Position numbers and translations under genes: made by a program. A stretch of 64,000 nucleotides of DNA from Aeromonas allosaccharophila. GTDB lineage: Bacteria > Pseudomonadota > Gammaproteobacteria > Enterobacterales > Aeromonadaceae. The notes below the pieces were generated by a model. That model did no database searches, was not told the DNA's origin, and saw only the letters and a program-made list of their open reading frames with translations. The stretch spans positions 1 through 64,000 of the forward strand of contig NZ_CDBR01000049.1 in assembly GCF_000819685.1 (NCBI RefSeq), given 5' to 3'. Position 1 is the first letter of the stretch. Each line of letters starts with the position of its first letter. Positions 26,629 through 35,375 of this stretch are shown piece by piece.

Positions 26629-28133
26629 GGCTTGGCTCCCATATTGTGCTGGCTATGGCCCATCCCTTCTATCTCATCTTTTGCCTGCTCCAGAGCGTGG
26701 CCGCTGGTCGGGGCCTTCTCCTGATGGATGGTGGTGATGCGGTACTCATCCCCCTCCTGCATCACCTGCAGGTGCAGGGGCTGCCCCTCGACCAGCTTGC
26801 TGATATCGACCCCGTCGGCGACGGTGAACTCCATCTCCATGGCGGGCCACTGCCACTCGGGGATGGGCTGGTGGGAGACCATCAGGATACGGTTGGCCAG
26901 ATCGATGCTTTCAACCTCGCCCTGGGTCCACACCTGAGCGGGGCGCACCGCTGTCATGCGCTGGAAGTCCGAATCGATGGCCGACTCGGAGTCGAGCAGG
27001 AACTGGGCCGAGCTGACGATGTTATCCCCAGCCTCTACCCCTGCCTTGATGGCAACCTTGTCGCCAAACTGGGGGCCGAGAGTGACGGCGACCGACTTGA
27101 AGTTGCCATCCCCCAACGCCAGCACCAGCCGATCCTGACTGCCGGTGCGGATTACCGCTTCGCTCGGCACCACCAATTGCGGCTCTCCCTGCCCGGTGCG
27201 AATGCTCACCTTGGCAAACATATTGGGTTTCAAAAACTCGTCCGGGTTGTCAAAGCGCAGCCGCACCTTGAGGGTGCGAGTAGCGGCATCGAGGGTCGGA
27301 TAGAGGTAATCCACCTTACCTTGCCAGCTGCGGCCGGGGGCATAGTCGAGGGTCATGGTGACCGGATCCCCCACTTTCAGCTGGGCGGCTTGACGCTCGA
27401 ACACCTCGGCACTGACCCACACCTGCTTGAGGGTGCTGATGTTAAAGAGCGCCGCAGCGGGCTCAACATACTGGCCCTCGCGCACCTTGAGCTCGGAGAC
27501 ATAACCGCTGCTGGGGGCGTAAATGCTGATGGTTTCGCGCACCTGACGGGTGCGCTTGAGGGCTGAGATTTGATCTGCCGGTACCTGCAGGGACTTGAGC
27601 TTGCCCTCGGCGGCGCGCAGCAGCAGGGGGTTGGCGGTGTTGAGAGCGAGCAGGTATTCGTGCTGGGCGTTGACCAGATCCGGTGCGTAGAGCTCGTAAA
27701 TAAGGCTCCCCTTGCTCACCTGCTGCCCTTCACTCTTGATGGCGAGGGTGCGGATCCAGCCCGCCATGCGGGCGTTGATCGCCTCCAGCCGATCCTCGTC
27801 ATACCCGACATAGCCCACCGTCTCGATCTGCTGGTGGATAGGCAGTCGCTCGACCTTAGCCAGTCGCACCCCCAGTTTCTGCTGGATCTCGGGGCTGATG
27901 GTGACGGTGCCCGGCGAGCCGTTTTTTTGTTCCTCATAGACGGGGATAAAGTCCATCCCCATGTTGTCCTTGGCGGGGGCATCGCGCTTGTCGCGGGGAT
28001 CCATGGGGTTGACCCAGTAAAGGGGCGTCTTCTCTTTGGCGCTTGCGCCATCGGAGGTCTGTTTGGCGGCCCAGTAGCCGCCACCAGCTCCAAGGGCAAG
28101 CAGCAGGGCCGACATCAGGACGGTCTTGTTCAT
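26625..28133 (-). CDS. cusB: Copper/silver efflux periplasmic adaptor CusB with C-terminal CusF-like domain
   Basis: A 502-residue membrane-fusion adaptor. After the signal segment ([18 protein letters not shown]) is a heavy-metal-binding domain ([10 protein letters not shown]..., [12 protein letters not shown]). The lipoyl/alpha-hairpin and beta-barrel parts follow ([50 protein letters not shown]). The last 80-90 residues (from about 415) look like an appended CusF domain: [32 protein letters not shown]. The ATG at 28133 has GGAGG seven bases upstream. It is first in the cusB-cusA-cusF operon. Fusion of chaperone and adaptor occurs elsewhere, but here a separate cusF is also present. Confidence 0.92.
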   Translation of the reverse strand: MNKTVLMSALLLALGAGGGYWAAKQTSDGASAKEKTPLYWVNPMDPRDKRDAPAKDNMGMDFIPVYEEQKNGSPGTVTISPEIQQKLGVRLAKVERLPIHQQIETVGYVGYDEDRLEAINARMAGWIRTLAIKSEGQQVSKGSLIYELYAPDLVNAQHEYLLALNTANPLLLRAAEGKLKSLQVPADQISALKRTRQVRETISIYAPSSGYVSELKVREGQYVEPAAALFNISTLKQVWVSAEVFERQAAQLKVGDPVTMTLDYAPGRSWQGKVDYLYPTLDAATRTLKVRLRFDNPDEFLKPNMFAKVSIRTGQGEPQLVVPSEAVIRTGSQDRLVLALGDGNFKSVAVTLGPQFGDKVAIKAGVEAGDNIVSSAQFLLDSESAIDSDFQRMTAVRPAQVWTQGEVESIDLANRILMVSHQPIPEWQWPAMEMEFTVADGVDISKLVEGQPLHLQVMQEGDEYRITTIHQEKAPTSGHALEQAKDEIEGMGHSQHNMGAKP

Positions 28134-28433
28134 GACTGGCCTCCGGCGCGGGTCTGCATGCAGAAAGTGCAGGAGGATAAGGGGCCCGCGAAGGCAGCAA
28201 CCTTGGACGGTGAAAAGTGGGCTGGTGACATAATACGTCTTCTCTTGTGCAGGCCGCCGGTCGGGTGAGGTGCAAGGCATCACCAAAGGGGCTGGCGGCA
28301 AACGGGGCGTTGCTGACGAGTCAGCAGACGCACGGCTCCCTGTTGCTGGCGGGGCCAGTGGTCACAGGGTTAAGCAAGGCGTGCAGACACGAGCAAGGTC
28401 AACCTTGCCGCAGGCACGCAGTAGAAGATCGTT
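28134..28433 (-). promoter_or_regulatory. Upstream region of cusBAF
   Basis: 300 bases with no gene. Several short dyads occur, including GCAAGGT-CA-ACCTTGC at 28393-28408 and GGTG..CACC near 28268-28283. These ACCTT-type boxes recall MerR-family (CueR) recognition, but the arms point the wrong way round for a classic CueR operator, so I leave the regulator open. No cusRS pair is in the window. Confidence 0.4.
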
Positions 28434-28928
28434 CTAGTGACGGAGCACCGACAGCATCAGATGTCGGCGCGGCCAAGAGGGAGGGTGAGTACCGCGGGAT
28501 CGCAAGAAGGGGTCGCGTAGCCAGTTGTCCAGTACGCTGCTCGCCGCTCCAGGGGGCAGTAGCAGCAGCGGCAAGATAAACAGGGAGAGCAGCATGCCAA
28601 ACAGCGGCAGGGCGTTGGCTGCGCCAGAGACGCCGGTCTGCATCTGGCAGTCACCGCTTGGGGTGGCGTCATCTCCCATCCCCTGATGGCAGAAGAGGGA
28701 CGCAGTAGGGGATTGGTGTTCCATGACCGTCATCGACTCGTCGCCACCCATCACCATGTTGTGAGGCTGGGAGGCCATTTGTCGGGGCGAGGTGTCGAGC
28801 GCGGGTTGCGCCCCGTGCCAGCTGATGCAGAGGGTCAGATTGCAGACGAGCAGCAGTGCCAGCAATAGCCGGGCCAAAGCAACTGAGGGCAATCTTGCAG
28901 CAAGCTGGGTGAGTGACAATCCGGGCAT
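28434..28928 (-). CDS. Small His/Met/Cys-containing membrane protein, possible copper-associated CopL/DUF2946-like
   Basis: A 164-residue protein with two hydrophobic segments (VALARLLLALLLVCNLTLCISW near 17-38 and PLFGMLLSLFILPLLLLPP near 110-128). They flank a loop rich in Met, His and Cys (MVMGGDESMTVMEHQSP, FCHQGMGDD, DCQMQ). That composition, and its place directly upstream of the cus genes on the same strand, suggest a role in copper sensing or resistance. Similarity to CopL/DUF2946-type proteins is an impression, not a demonstrated match. The start is uncertain, with only GAAGG touching the ATG at 28928. Convincing gene-like codon bias, moderate certainty it is translated. Confidence 0.6.
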   Translation of the reverse strand: MPGLSLTQLAARLPSVALARLLLALLLVCNLTLCISWHGAQPALDTSPRQMASQPHNMVMGGDESMTVMEHQSPTASLFCHQGMGDDATPSGDCQMQTGVSGAANALPLFGMLLSLFILPLLLLPPGAASSVLDNWLRDPFLRSRGTHPPSWPRRHLMLSVLRH

Positions 28929-29327
28929 CCTTCGGGGGCAGATGGCGGGACTGTAAACCTTGCCTCGAGGTGAAGGTCAATGGCGCCGGTTATGTAATGG
29001 AGAAACGGTATAGAGGGTAAATAGTTAAGCATTGCTTAACTATTGCGTATGCCCAACCCTAATGAAGCTTGCCGCTCATCCCGTTAGGATGCGCGCCAGT
29101 CAATCACCACTATTGAGTGATGGTGCGTTTCTCGCGTCCGGATGCCGGTTGCAACAGGGAAGCGGGCCTCACAACATGCTTGCCAGCCCCCTCAATAGCG
29201 TGACGCCACGAACGTGCAACATAAAGCCGTTGGCCTCCCGGATGCTGATTGCCAAACACAGAAATGTCATTTGTTGAGATGCACACCCTCTCGGGTGCCC
29301 CCTTGTTCACTATTCAGGAGTATCGAA
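28929..29327. other. Divergent intergenic region with a perfect 25-base palindrome
   Basis: 399 A+T-richer bases between the copper-associated gene and the FadL-like gene, with no credible ORF. It contains an operator-like inverted repeat at 29020-29044 described separately, about 92 bases before the small membrane-protein gene and 283 before the porin gene. Confidence 0.5.
29020..29044. promoter_or_regulatory. Perfect palindrome, operator-like
   Basis: The 11-bp arms AATAGTTAAGC (29020-29030) and GCTTAACTATT (29034-29044) flank a 3-base centre ATT. There is no U-run beyond it, so it is not a terminator; it looks like a repressor operator in the divergent promoter region. Confidence 0.65.
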
Positions 29328-30515
29328 ATGCAGCAACGACTGCTGTCGCTGATGCTTGCCGCTTTGCTGAGCCCTTCAGCAATGGCTGGCGGCCTTGCCC
29401 TCTACGAAACCAGCACTGCCAACAGTGCGCTGGCCAACGCAGGGGCGGCCGCCCGTGCCCAGGGGGCAGAGACCATCGCCAGCAACCCGGCCGGTATGAC
29501 CAAGCTGGAAGGTACCCAGCTGCAGGTCAATGGCGGTGTGGTATACGGCGATCTCGAGCTGGATCTGGACAATGGCGGCAACAACGGCGGCAATGCGTTG
29601 CAGACCGCGCCGCTCGGCAGCGTCTATCTGACCCATGCCATCAATGACCAGTGGGTCGCCGGTTTCGGCATGTTTGGCAGCCATGGTCTGGGTATCGATT
29701 ATGGTGATGGCTGGAAGGGCAGCGGCTATGTGCAAGCCGCCAAGCTGACCGGCATCGCCTTTGCCCCGAGCCTGGCCTACCGCATCGACGCCAACTGGTC
29801 GGTGGGTGCCAGCCTGATCGCCATGCACGGCAGTCTGGATACCTCGCTGGATATGACGGCAAATCATTTCGCGGGTCGTGAGTTCTCCGATAGCGATTGG
29901 GCCTATGGCGGCTCCTTCGGGGTGCTCTACGAGCTGGATCAACACTCCCGCATCGGCCTGAGCTACTTCTCCGAACTGAAGTGGAAGCTGGAAGATCAGC
30001 TGTTTACCAAGGTCAATCTTGCCGGTCTGGGCGTCGATATGATGATCCCGCAGACCGTCACCCTGAGTGGTTATCACCAGCTCAACGACCAGTGGGCCTT
30101 GCTGGCCAGCGCCAACTGGCAGCAGTGGTCCCGCTTTGGTGACATTGACGTGAATTCTGCGCCATATAGCACCACCGTTGATATGCACTACAAGGACACC
30201 TGGCACCTCAGCCTGGGTACCCAGTTCGACGTGACGCCGACCCTGCGTCTGAGCAGTGGTATCGCTTATGACAGCAGTGCCGTGGACGATGCCCACCGTA
30301 CCGTCAACTTGCCGATGGGTGAAGGATGGCGTTGGGGTCTGGGTGCCAGCTACCAGCTGAGCCCGGCCACCAAGCTGGAAGCCAGCTATACCCTGGCCTG
30401 GTTGGGGGATATGTCGGTTCATCACGATGGCGGGCTTATTCGCCCGGAAATCTCCGGCACCTACAACAACAGCTATCTCAACTTCTTCAATATCGGTGTG
30501 CAGCACCAGTTCTGA
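29328..30515 (+). CDS. FadL/OmpP1-family outer-membrane porin
   Basis: A 395-residue outer-membrane protein of the FadL (TodX/OmpP1) family, which transports long-chain fatty acids or other hydrophobic compounds. The signal peptide (LLSLMLAALLSPSAMAGG) is followed by the hallmark N-terminal plug region GLALYETSTANSALANAGAAARA with NPAGMTKLEGTQLQV, a repeated amphipathic beta-strand pattern, and a C-terminal F (VQHQF) for BAM targeting. CAGGAG is 7 bases before the ATG at 29328. It is separated by a palindrome-bearing intergenic region from the copper genes, and a hairpin follows it. Confidence 0.9.
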   Translation: MQQRLLSLMLAALLSPSAMAGGLALYETSTANSALANAGAAARAQGAETIASNPAGMTKLEGTQLQVNGGVVYGDLELDLDNGGNNGGNALQTAPLGSVYLTHAINDQWVAGFGMFGSHGLGIDYGDGWKGSGYVQAAKLTGIAFAPSLAYRIDANWSVGASLIAMHGSLDTSLDMTANHFAGREFSDSDWAYGGSFGVLYELDQHSRIGLSYFSELKWKLEDQLFTKVNLAGLGVDMMIPQTVTLSGYHQLNDQWALLASANWQQWSRFGDIDVNSAPYSTTVDMHYKDTWHLSLGTQFDVTPTLRLSSGIAYDSSAVDDAHRTVNLPMGEGWRWGLGASYQLSPATKLEASYTLAWLGDMSVHHDGGLIRPEISGTYNNSYLNFFNIGVQHQF

Positions 30516-30530
30516 GGCGTGAGTCAAGCA

Positions 30531-30551
30531 AGCCCCCACAGGTTGGGGGCT
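30531..30551 (+). terminator. Hairpin after FadL-like gene
   Basis: Stem AGCCCCCA / TGGGGGCT with a short loop, 15 bases after the stop, followed by TCTCC. It has only a weak U-tract. Confidence 0.6.
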
Positions 30552-30663
30552 TCTCCATCCTGCCCGTAGCCGGTCTGGTCATTGCCAACCGGCGCGGGGC
30601 ATGAGCCGGGTGACCCTCGAGGGACACCCGTTTGATCACCCGTTACACGAGGAGCAACAGCGA

Positions 30664-31119
30664 ATGTCATCACAACCTGCCTCTGCGTTAGCACGGTGGC
30701 TTTGGCGCCTGGCGTTTATTCTGGCCACGGCCGCTCTGGTTATCTTCTTCTCGAAAGGGGCCTGCATCTATCCGGTTGATGCGGCTCAGTTCAGTCATCC
30801 CCTGCCAGCCATTATGGTCCTGCTCGATTCCGAGATCTTTATGGGGGTGATCACCGTCATTACCCTCTATGTCGTGCTCTATCTGATCCATCTGTTGTGG
30901 CAACTGCACGAGATCGCCGTGCATCGTGCCAAATTGTCCGAGTCGGTACATATCACCCTGGTGTTCGCCCTCTCCCTGTGTGGGCTGTTTATCGACAAGA
31001 CCTGGTGGGTGCTGGCCATCATCATCGCCTTTGCCCGCTGGGATGTGCTGGCCGAGCGGATGAGCCAGATCATCGGCCATGGGATTCGCCGTGGTCGTCA
31101 TCAAGGGGAGCCATCGTGA
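30664..31119 (+). CDS. Integral membrane protein of unknown family, partner of HlyD-like adaptor
   Basis: A 151-residue protein with about four hydrophobic helices (WRLAFILATAALVIFF, GVITVITLYVVLYLIHLLW, VHITLVFALSLCGLFI, WWVLAIIIAFARW) and a basic cytoplasmic C-terminus (GIRRGRHQG). I do not recognise the family. Its stop overlaps the GTG start of the HlyD-like gene (GTGA), so the two are made together and probably act together at the inner membrane. GGAG precedes the ATG at 30664 by 10 bases; the frame is open up to 30601 but without a start signal. Confidence 0.75.
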   Translation: MSSQPASALARWLWRLAFILATAALVIFFSKGACIYPVDAAQFSHPLPAIMVLLDSEIFMGVITVITLYVVLYLIHLLWQLHEIAVHRAKLSESVHITLVFALSLCGLFIDKTWWVLAIIIAFARWDVLAERMSQIIGHGIRRGRHQGEPS

Positions 31120-32201
31120 AAGAGATCCTGCTGCCCTATATCCTGATCGTCTGGTTGCTGGTCAAGCTGAAGGTGCTGCCCTGGAACCTCAAGACCGGTT
31201 TCTGGAGCACCGCGATCGGGGCCTTGCTGGCCCTCGGATTGCTGACCACCTCCCGCCATCTGGCGCCGGTGGACTTCACCGATTCGGCCACGGTCAAGGC
31301 GCCTCATGCGGTGCTGGGCCCCTTGCTGGGCACCAACCAGTTCCACCAGATCGACGAGATCCATGTCGTCCACAACCAGCAGGTGAAGAAGGGTCAGCCT
31401 ATCTACACCCTCGCCAACTGGGAGAGCGATGGCAAGGCACAAGCCCTGAGCCACCAGATCGATGCCCAGCAGGCCCAGATCAGCGCCGAGCTGAGCCAGC
31501 AGCGCGCCATTTTGTCGCGGCTGACCCTCAATCGCAAAGAGCTGGCGCGCTTGACCCAGCTGGGCAGTTTCTCCAGCATCCAGAGCCGCGATCAGTTGCA
31601 GGCCCAGATCGATGGTGATCTGGCGCAACAGAGTGCCAGCGAGGCCAAGGTGAAGATGATCGAGGCCCAGGTGCAGAATCTGGGGAGCGAGCTGGCGTTG
31701 CAGCAACGGCGGAACGAAGAGAAGGTGATCCGTGCCCCGTTCGACGGTCAGGTGTCGGTGGTCAATCTGGCCAACGGCTCGCGCACCGGCAACATGCACC
31801 TCTACGATACCTCGCGCAAGTTTCTGGAGTTTCGCATTCCGGATCAGAGCTACCGCGCCATTGAGCCGGGCCAGTTTGCCGAGTTCTATGTGGATGCCTA
31901 TCCGGGGCGGGTATTCCGGGCTCGGGTTCACTCGGTGCGTACCGGCACGGGTGAGGCCCAGCTGAACGCGATGCAAGGTGATCAGCATGTGCGCCAGCAT
32001 GTGGGCAACAACATGTCCAGCCATGGCCGTACCGTGGTGCTCGACATGCTGGAGCCGGAAGGGGTCGTGTTGCCCATCGGGGCGACCGGTTCGGCCTGGA
32101 TCTCGGCGCACAAACCCCATCCGCTGCTCGGCTTTATCGACATCATCGGTGCTGCCACTGTGCGTCTCAAGGCGATGAAGGCCTATCTGTTTGCCATGTA
32201 A
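31116..32201 (+). CDS. HlyD-family membrane-fusion protein
   Basis: A 361-residue adaptor. Two N-terminal hydrophobic segments (LLPYILIVWLLVKLKVLPW and STAIGALLALGLLTT) are followed by a periplasmic lipoyl half (IDEIHVVHNQQVKKGQPIYTL), a long Gln/Ala-rich coiled coil (about 105-200, QIDAQQAQISAELSQQRAIL), the second lipoyl half (KVIRAPFDGQVSVVNLANGS) and a beta-barrel region. Such proteins, like E. coli YibH/YiaV, link an inner-membrane partner to export. GTG at 31116 with AAGGGGAG upstream. There is no pump or outer-membrane gene nearby, so what it exports is unknown. Confidence 0.85.
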   Translation: MKEILLPYILIVWLLVKLKVLPWNLKTGFWSTAIGALLALGLLTTSRHLAPVDFTDSATVKAPHAVLGPLLGTNQFHQIDEIHVVHNQQVKKGQPIYTLANWESDGKAQALSHQIDAQQAQISAELSQQRAILSRLTLNRKELARLTQLGSFSSIQSRDQLQAQIDGDLAQQSASEAKVKMIEAQVQNLGSELALQQRRNEEKVIRAPFDGQVSVVNLANGSRTGNMHLYDTSRKFLEFRIPDQSYRAIEPGQFAEFYVDAYPGRVFRARVHSVRTGTGEAQLNAMQGDQHVRQHVGNNMSSHGRTVVLDMLEPEGVVLPIGATGSAWISAHKPHPLLGFIDIIGAATVRLKAMKAYLFAM

Positions 32202-32216
32202 CGCACGGACATAAAA

Positions 32217-32241
32217 AAGCCCCTCCGTGAGGGAGGGGCTT
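32217..32241. terminator. Terminator between HlyD-like gene and RND pump
   Basis: Stem AAGCCCCTCC / GGAGGGGCTT with loop GTGAG. On the minus strand it is followed by UUUUUUAU, so it chiefly terminates the RND operon; the plus-strand side is weaker. Confidence 0.8.
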
Positions 32242-32261
32242 GGTTAGCGAGACCGCAGCGG

Positions 32262-35200
32262 TCAGGCCTGTTTCTCCGAGCGGCGCATGATGAGCCGGAA
32301 GAAGAGCGGGATAAAGAAGATGGCGATAAAGGTGGCCGCCAGCATGCCGCCGATCACCGGCCAGCCGAGGGCGTGACGGCTTGCCGCACCGGCGCCGCTG
32401 GAGGTGACCAGCGGCACACAGCCGAGGATGAAGGCGAGCGAGGTCATCACGATGGGACGGAAACGCAGGCGCGCCGCCTCCAGCGCCGACTCGATGAGGC
32501 TCATCCCCTCTTCGTGTTTCATCACCGCGAACTCCACGATCAGGATGGCGTTCTTGGCGGCAAGGCCGACCAGCGTCACCAGCCCGATCTGGAAGTAGAC
32601 GTTGTTGGTCAGGCCCACCAGCCAGGTGGCCAGCAGGGCGCCGAACAGGGCAAACGGCACGGCAGTGATCACCGCAAACGGCAGGGTCCAGCGTTCATAC
32701 TGGGCGGCCAGGATGAGGAAGATCATCACGATACCGAAGCCGAACGCGGTGCCAGCGCTACCTGCGGCCGCTTTCTCCTGATAGGCGGAACCGGTCCACT
32801 CCAGCTTGGCGTCGTTGCCCAAGGTGTCGTTGGCGACCGCTTCCAGCGCGGCGATGGCCTGACCCGAGCTGTAGCCGGGGGCGGGCTGCGCCATGATCTT
32901 GGCGGCCTGGAAGATGTTGAAGCGCTCCACCAGTTCCGGGCCGGTGGCGTCACGCACCGTTACCAGACTGCTGAGCGGGATCATCTCTCCCTTGTCGGAG
33001 CGGACATAGACATTGCGGATGTCGCTCTTCTTGGCGCGGTAGTCCGCCTCGGACTGCAACTGCACCCGGTAGGTGCGGCCGAACTGGTTGAAGTCGTTGA
33101 CATAGACCTGGCCGAAGGTGGCCTGCATGGTGTCAAACACCGCATTGATTGGCAGCCCCAGTGCCTTGGCCTTTTCGCGATCAAGGTCCAGATAGACCTG
33201 TGGCACGTTGGCACGGTAGGTGGAGGTGACGCTGGCAAACTCCGGGCGCTCCTTGGCGGCGGCGAGGAAACGCTCTACTTCGCCAGAAAACGCCTGGGCG
33301 TTGCCGGTACCACGGTTTTGCAGATAGGCCTCGAGGCCGCCGGTGGTGGACATCCCCTGAATGGGGGGCGGGTTGAAGGAGGCGACAAAGCCATCCGCCA
33401 GCCCCATCAGGCTCATGCCCTGGAAGGTCTTGGCCAGCGAGAAGGAGTCTTGCCCGGCCCCCTGGCGCTCGCTCCAGTCTGTCAGGGTAATAAAACTGAG
33501 ACCGCTGTTACTGATGACGGCGTTGGAGAGAATGTCAAAGCCCGAGAAGGTGATGACATCCTTCACATGGGGGTTGGCCATGGCTATCTGGTCAAACTTG
33601 TCAGCCACTTCCTGGGTGCGGCTCATGGCGGCGGCATCCGGCAGCATGACGGCGGAGATGAGGTAGCCCTGATCTTCGTTCGGTACCAGCTCGCCCGGCA
33701 CTTTCAGGAACAGACCGTAGATGGAGAGCAGCAGCACGGCGATGATGGAAAAAGCCACACCCACCCGGCGGTTGAGGAAGGCCACACCGCGCACGTAGCG
33801 GTTGGTCAGCTTGTCAAAACTGCTGTTGAACCAGACGAAGAAACGGGCCGGTTTGTGGTGCCCTTCTTTCAGCAGCAAGGCACACAGGGCGGGGGAGAGG
33901 GTCAGCGCCACCAGACCGGAGATGGCGACCGAGACCGCGACCGTGATGGCGAACTGCTTGTACATCACCCCCGTCATGCCGCCCATAAAGGCGACCGGCA
34001 GGAACACGGCACAGAGCACCAGTACGATGGCGACCACCGGACCGGAGACCTCCTGCATGGCGAGAATGGCGGCCTCTTTGGGCGAGCACTTCTTCTCGCT
34101 CATGATCCGCTCGACGTTTTCCAGCACCACGATGGCGTCATCCACCACGATACCGATGGCGAGCACCATGCCGAACAGGGTCAGCAGGTTGATGGAGAAA
34201 CCGAGCACCAGCATGCCGGCGAAGGTCCCGATCAGCGATACCGGCACCGCGATACAGGGGATCAGGGTGGCACGGAAGTTCTGCAGGAACAGGTAGACCA
34301 CCACGAACACCAGCACGATCGCCTCGAACAGGGTGTGGACCACCTCTTCGATGGAGATCTTCACGAACTCGGTGGTGTCATAGGGGATCTGGTATTCGAT
34401 ATCCTGCGGGAAGCGCTCCTTGAGTCGCTCCATGGTGGCATGCACCGCATCGGCGACCGCCACGGCGTTGGCGCCCGGTTGCAGATAGGTGGCGATACCG
34501 ATGGCCGGTTTACCGTTGGCGCGGGCGACCAGATCATAATCCTTGCCGCCCAGCTCGACCCTGGCGACATCGCGCACCCGGATCTTGGAGCCATCGGGCA
34601 TGGAGCGGACGATGATGTCCTGGAACTCCTTCACATCCTCAAGACGACCCTTGGTCTGCACCGTGTAGGTGAAGTCGATAGGGGTCGTGGTGGGTTGGGC
34701 GCCGATCTTGCCTGCCGCGAACTGGGTGTTTTGCTCGCGAATGGCGCCGATCACATCGCTCGGGGTGAGTTCGAGCTGGGCCAGCCGATCCGGCCGCAAC
34801 CAGATGCGCATGGCATAGTCGGTACCGCCAAACAGGGTGGTATCACCGATGCCGGGAATCCGCTTGAGCTCGTCGATGATGTTGAGCAGGGCGTAGTTCG
34901 ACAGGTAGGTGGTATCAAACGAACCGTTCGGCGATTGCAGGGTCACTACCTGCAGGATGGCGGTCGATTTCTTCTTGACCGTGACCCCCTGCTTCTTGAC
35001 CTCTTCCGGCAGCTGGGCCATGGCGGCCGACACCCGGTTGTTGACGTTGATGGTAGCCTGATCCGGATCGGTGCCGATCTCGAAGTAGACGTTGAGGTTC
35101 ATCTGGCCGTTGGAGGCCGACCCCGATTGCATGTAGATCATCCGCTCGACGCCGTTGATCTGCTGCTCGAGCGGCGCCGCCACGGTCTGGGAGATCACCT

Positions 35201-35366
35201 CCGGGGTCGCGCCCGGATAAAACGCCGTGACAGAGACTACCGGCGGGGTGATCTGGGGATACTGCTCGATGGGGAGCGAACGCATCGCCGCCAATCCGCT
35301 CAGCACGATAATGATCGAAATCACGCTGGCGAAGATGGGGCGTTCTATGAAGAACTTGGAAAACAT
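32262..35366 (-). CDS. RND multidrug efflux pump, AcrB/MexB-type (HAE1)
   Basis: A 1034-residue inner-membrane pump extruding hydrophobic drugs by proton antiport. It is typical in length and begins MFSKFFIERPIFASVISIII, with LPIEQYPQITPPVVSV, YPGATPEVISQTVAAPLEQQ, and the catalytic transmembrane helix 4 segment GMVLAIGIVVDDAIVVLENVER containing the Asp pair. The later half contains RPIVMTSLAFILGCVPLV. It lies 9 bases after its adaptor gene (35376-36575). No outer-membrane channel gene follows, so it presumably uses a TolC-type protein encoded elsewhere. It matches the AheAB/AcrAB class in Aeromonas; substrate range cannot be read from sequence. Confidence 0.94.
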   Translation of the reverse strand: MFSKFFIERPIFASVISIIIVLSGLAAMRSLPIEQYPQITPPVVSVTAFYPGATPEVISQTVAAPLEQQINGVERMIYMQSGSASNGQMNLNVYFEIGTDPDQATINVNNRVSAAMAQLPEEVKKQGVTVKKKSTAILQVVTLQSPNGSFDTTYLSNYALLNIIDELKRIPGIGDTTLFGGTDYAMRIWLRPDRLAQLELTPSDVIGAIREQNTQFAAGKIGAQPTTTPIDFTYTVQTKGRLEDVKEFQDIIVRSMPDGSKIRVRDVARVELGGKDYDLVARANGKPAIGIATYLQPGANAVAVADAVHATMERLKERFPQDIEYQIPYDTTEFVKISIEEVVHTLFEAIVLVFVVVYLFLQNFRATLIPCIAVPVSLIGTFAGMLVLGFSINLLTLFGMVLAIGIVVDDAIVVLENVERIMSEKKCSPKEAAILAMQEVSGPVVAIVLVLCAVFLPVAFMGGMTGVMYKQFAITVAVSVAISGLVALTLSPALCALLLKEGHHKPARFFVWFNSSFDKLTNRYVRGVAFLNRRVGVAFSIIAVLLLSIYGLFLKVPGELVPNEDQGYLISAVMLPDAAAMSRTQEVADKFDQIAMANPHVKDVITFSGFDILSNAVISNSGLSFITLTDWSERQGAGQDSFSLAKTFQGMSLMGLADGFVASFNPPPIQGMSTTGGLEAYLQNRGTGNAQAFSGEVERFLAAAKERPEFASVTSTYRANVPQVYLDLDREKAKALGLPINAVFDTMQATFGQVYVNDFNQFGRTYRVQLQSEADYRAKKSDIRNVYVRSDKGEMIPLSSLVTVRDATGPELVERFNIFQAAKIMAQPAPGYSSGQAIAALEAVANDTLGNDAKLEWTGSAYQEKAAAGSAGTAFGFGIVMIFLILAAQYERWTLPFAVITAVPFALFGALLATWLVGLTNNVYFQIGLVTLVGLAAKNAILIVEFAVMKHEEGMSLIESALEAARLRFRPIVMTSLAFILGCVPLVTSSGAGAASRHALGWPVIGGMLAATFIAIFFIPLFFRLIMRRSEKQA

Positions 35367-35375
35367 ACGGGCTCC

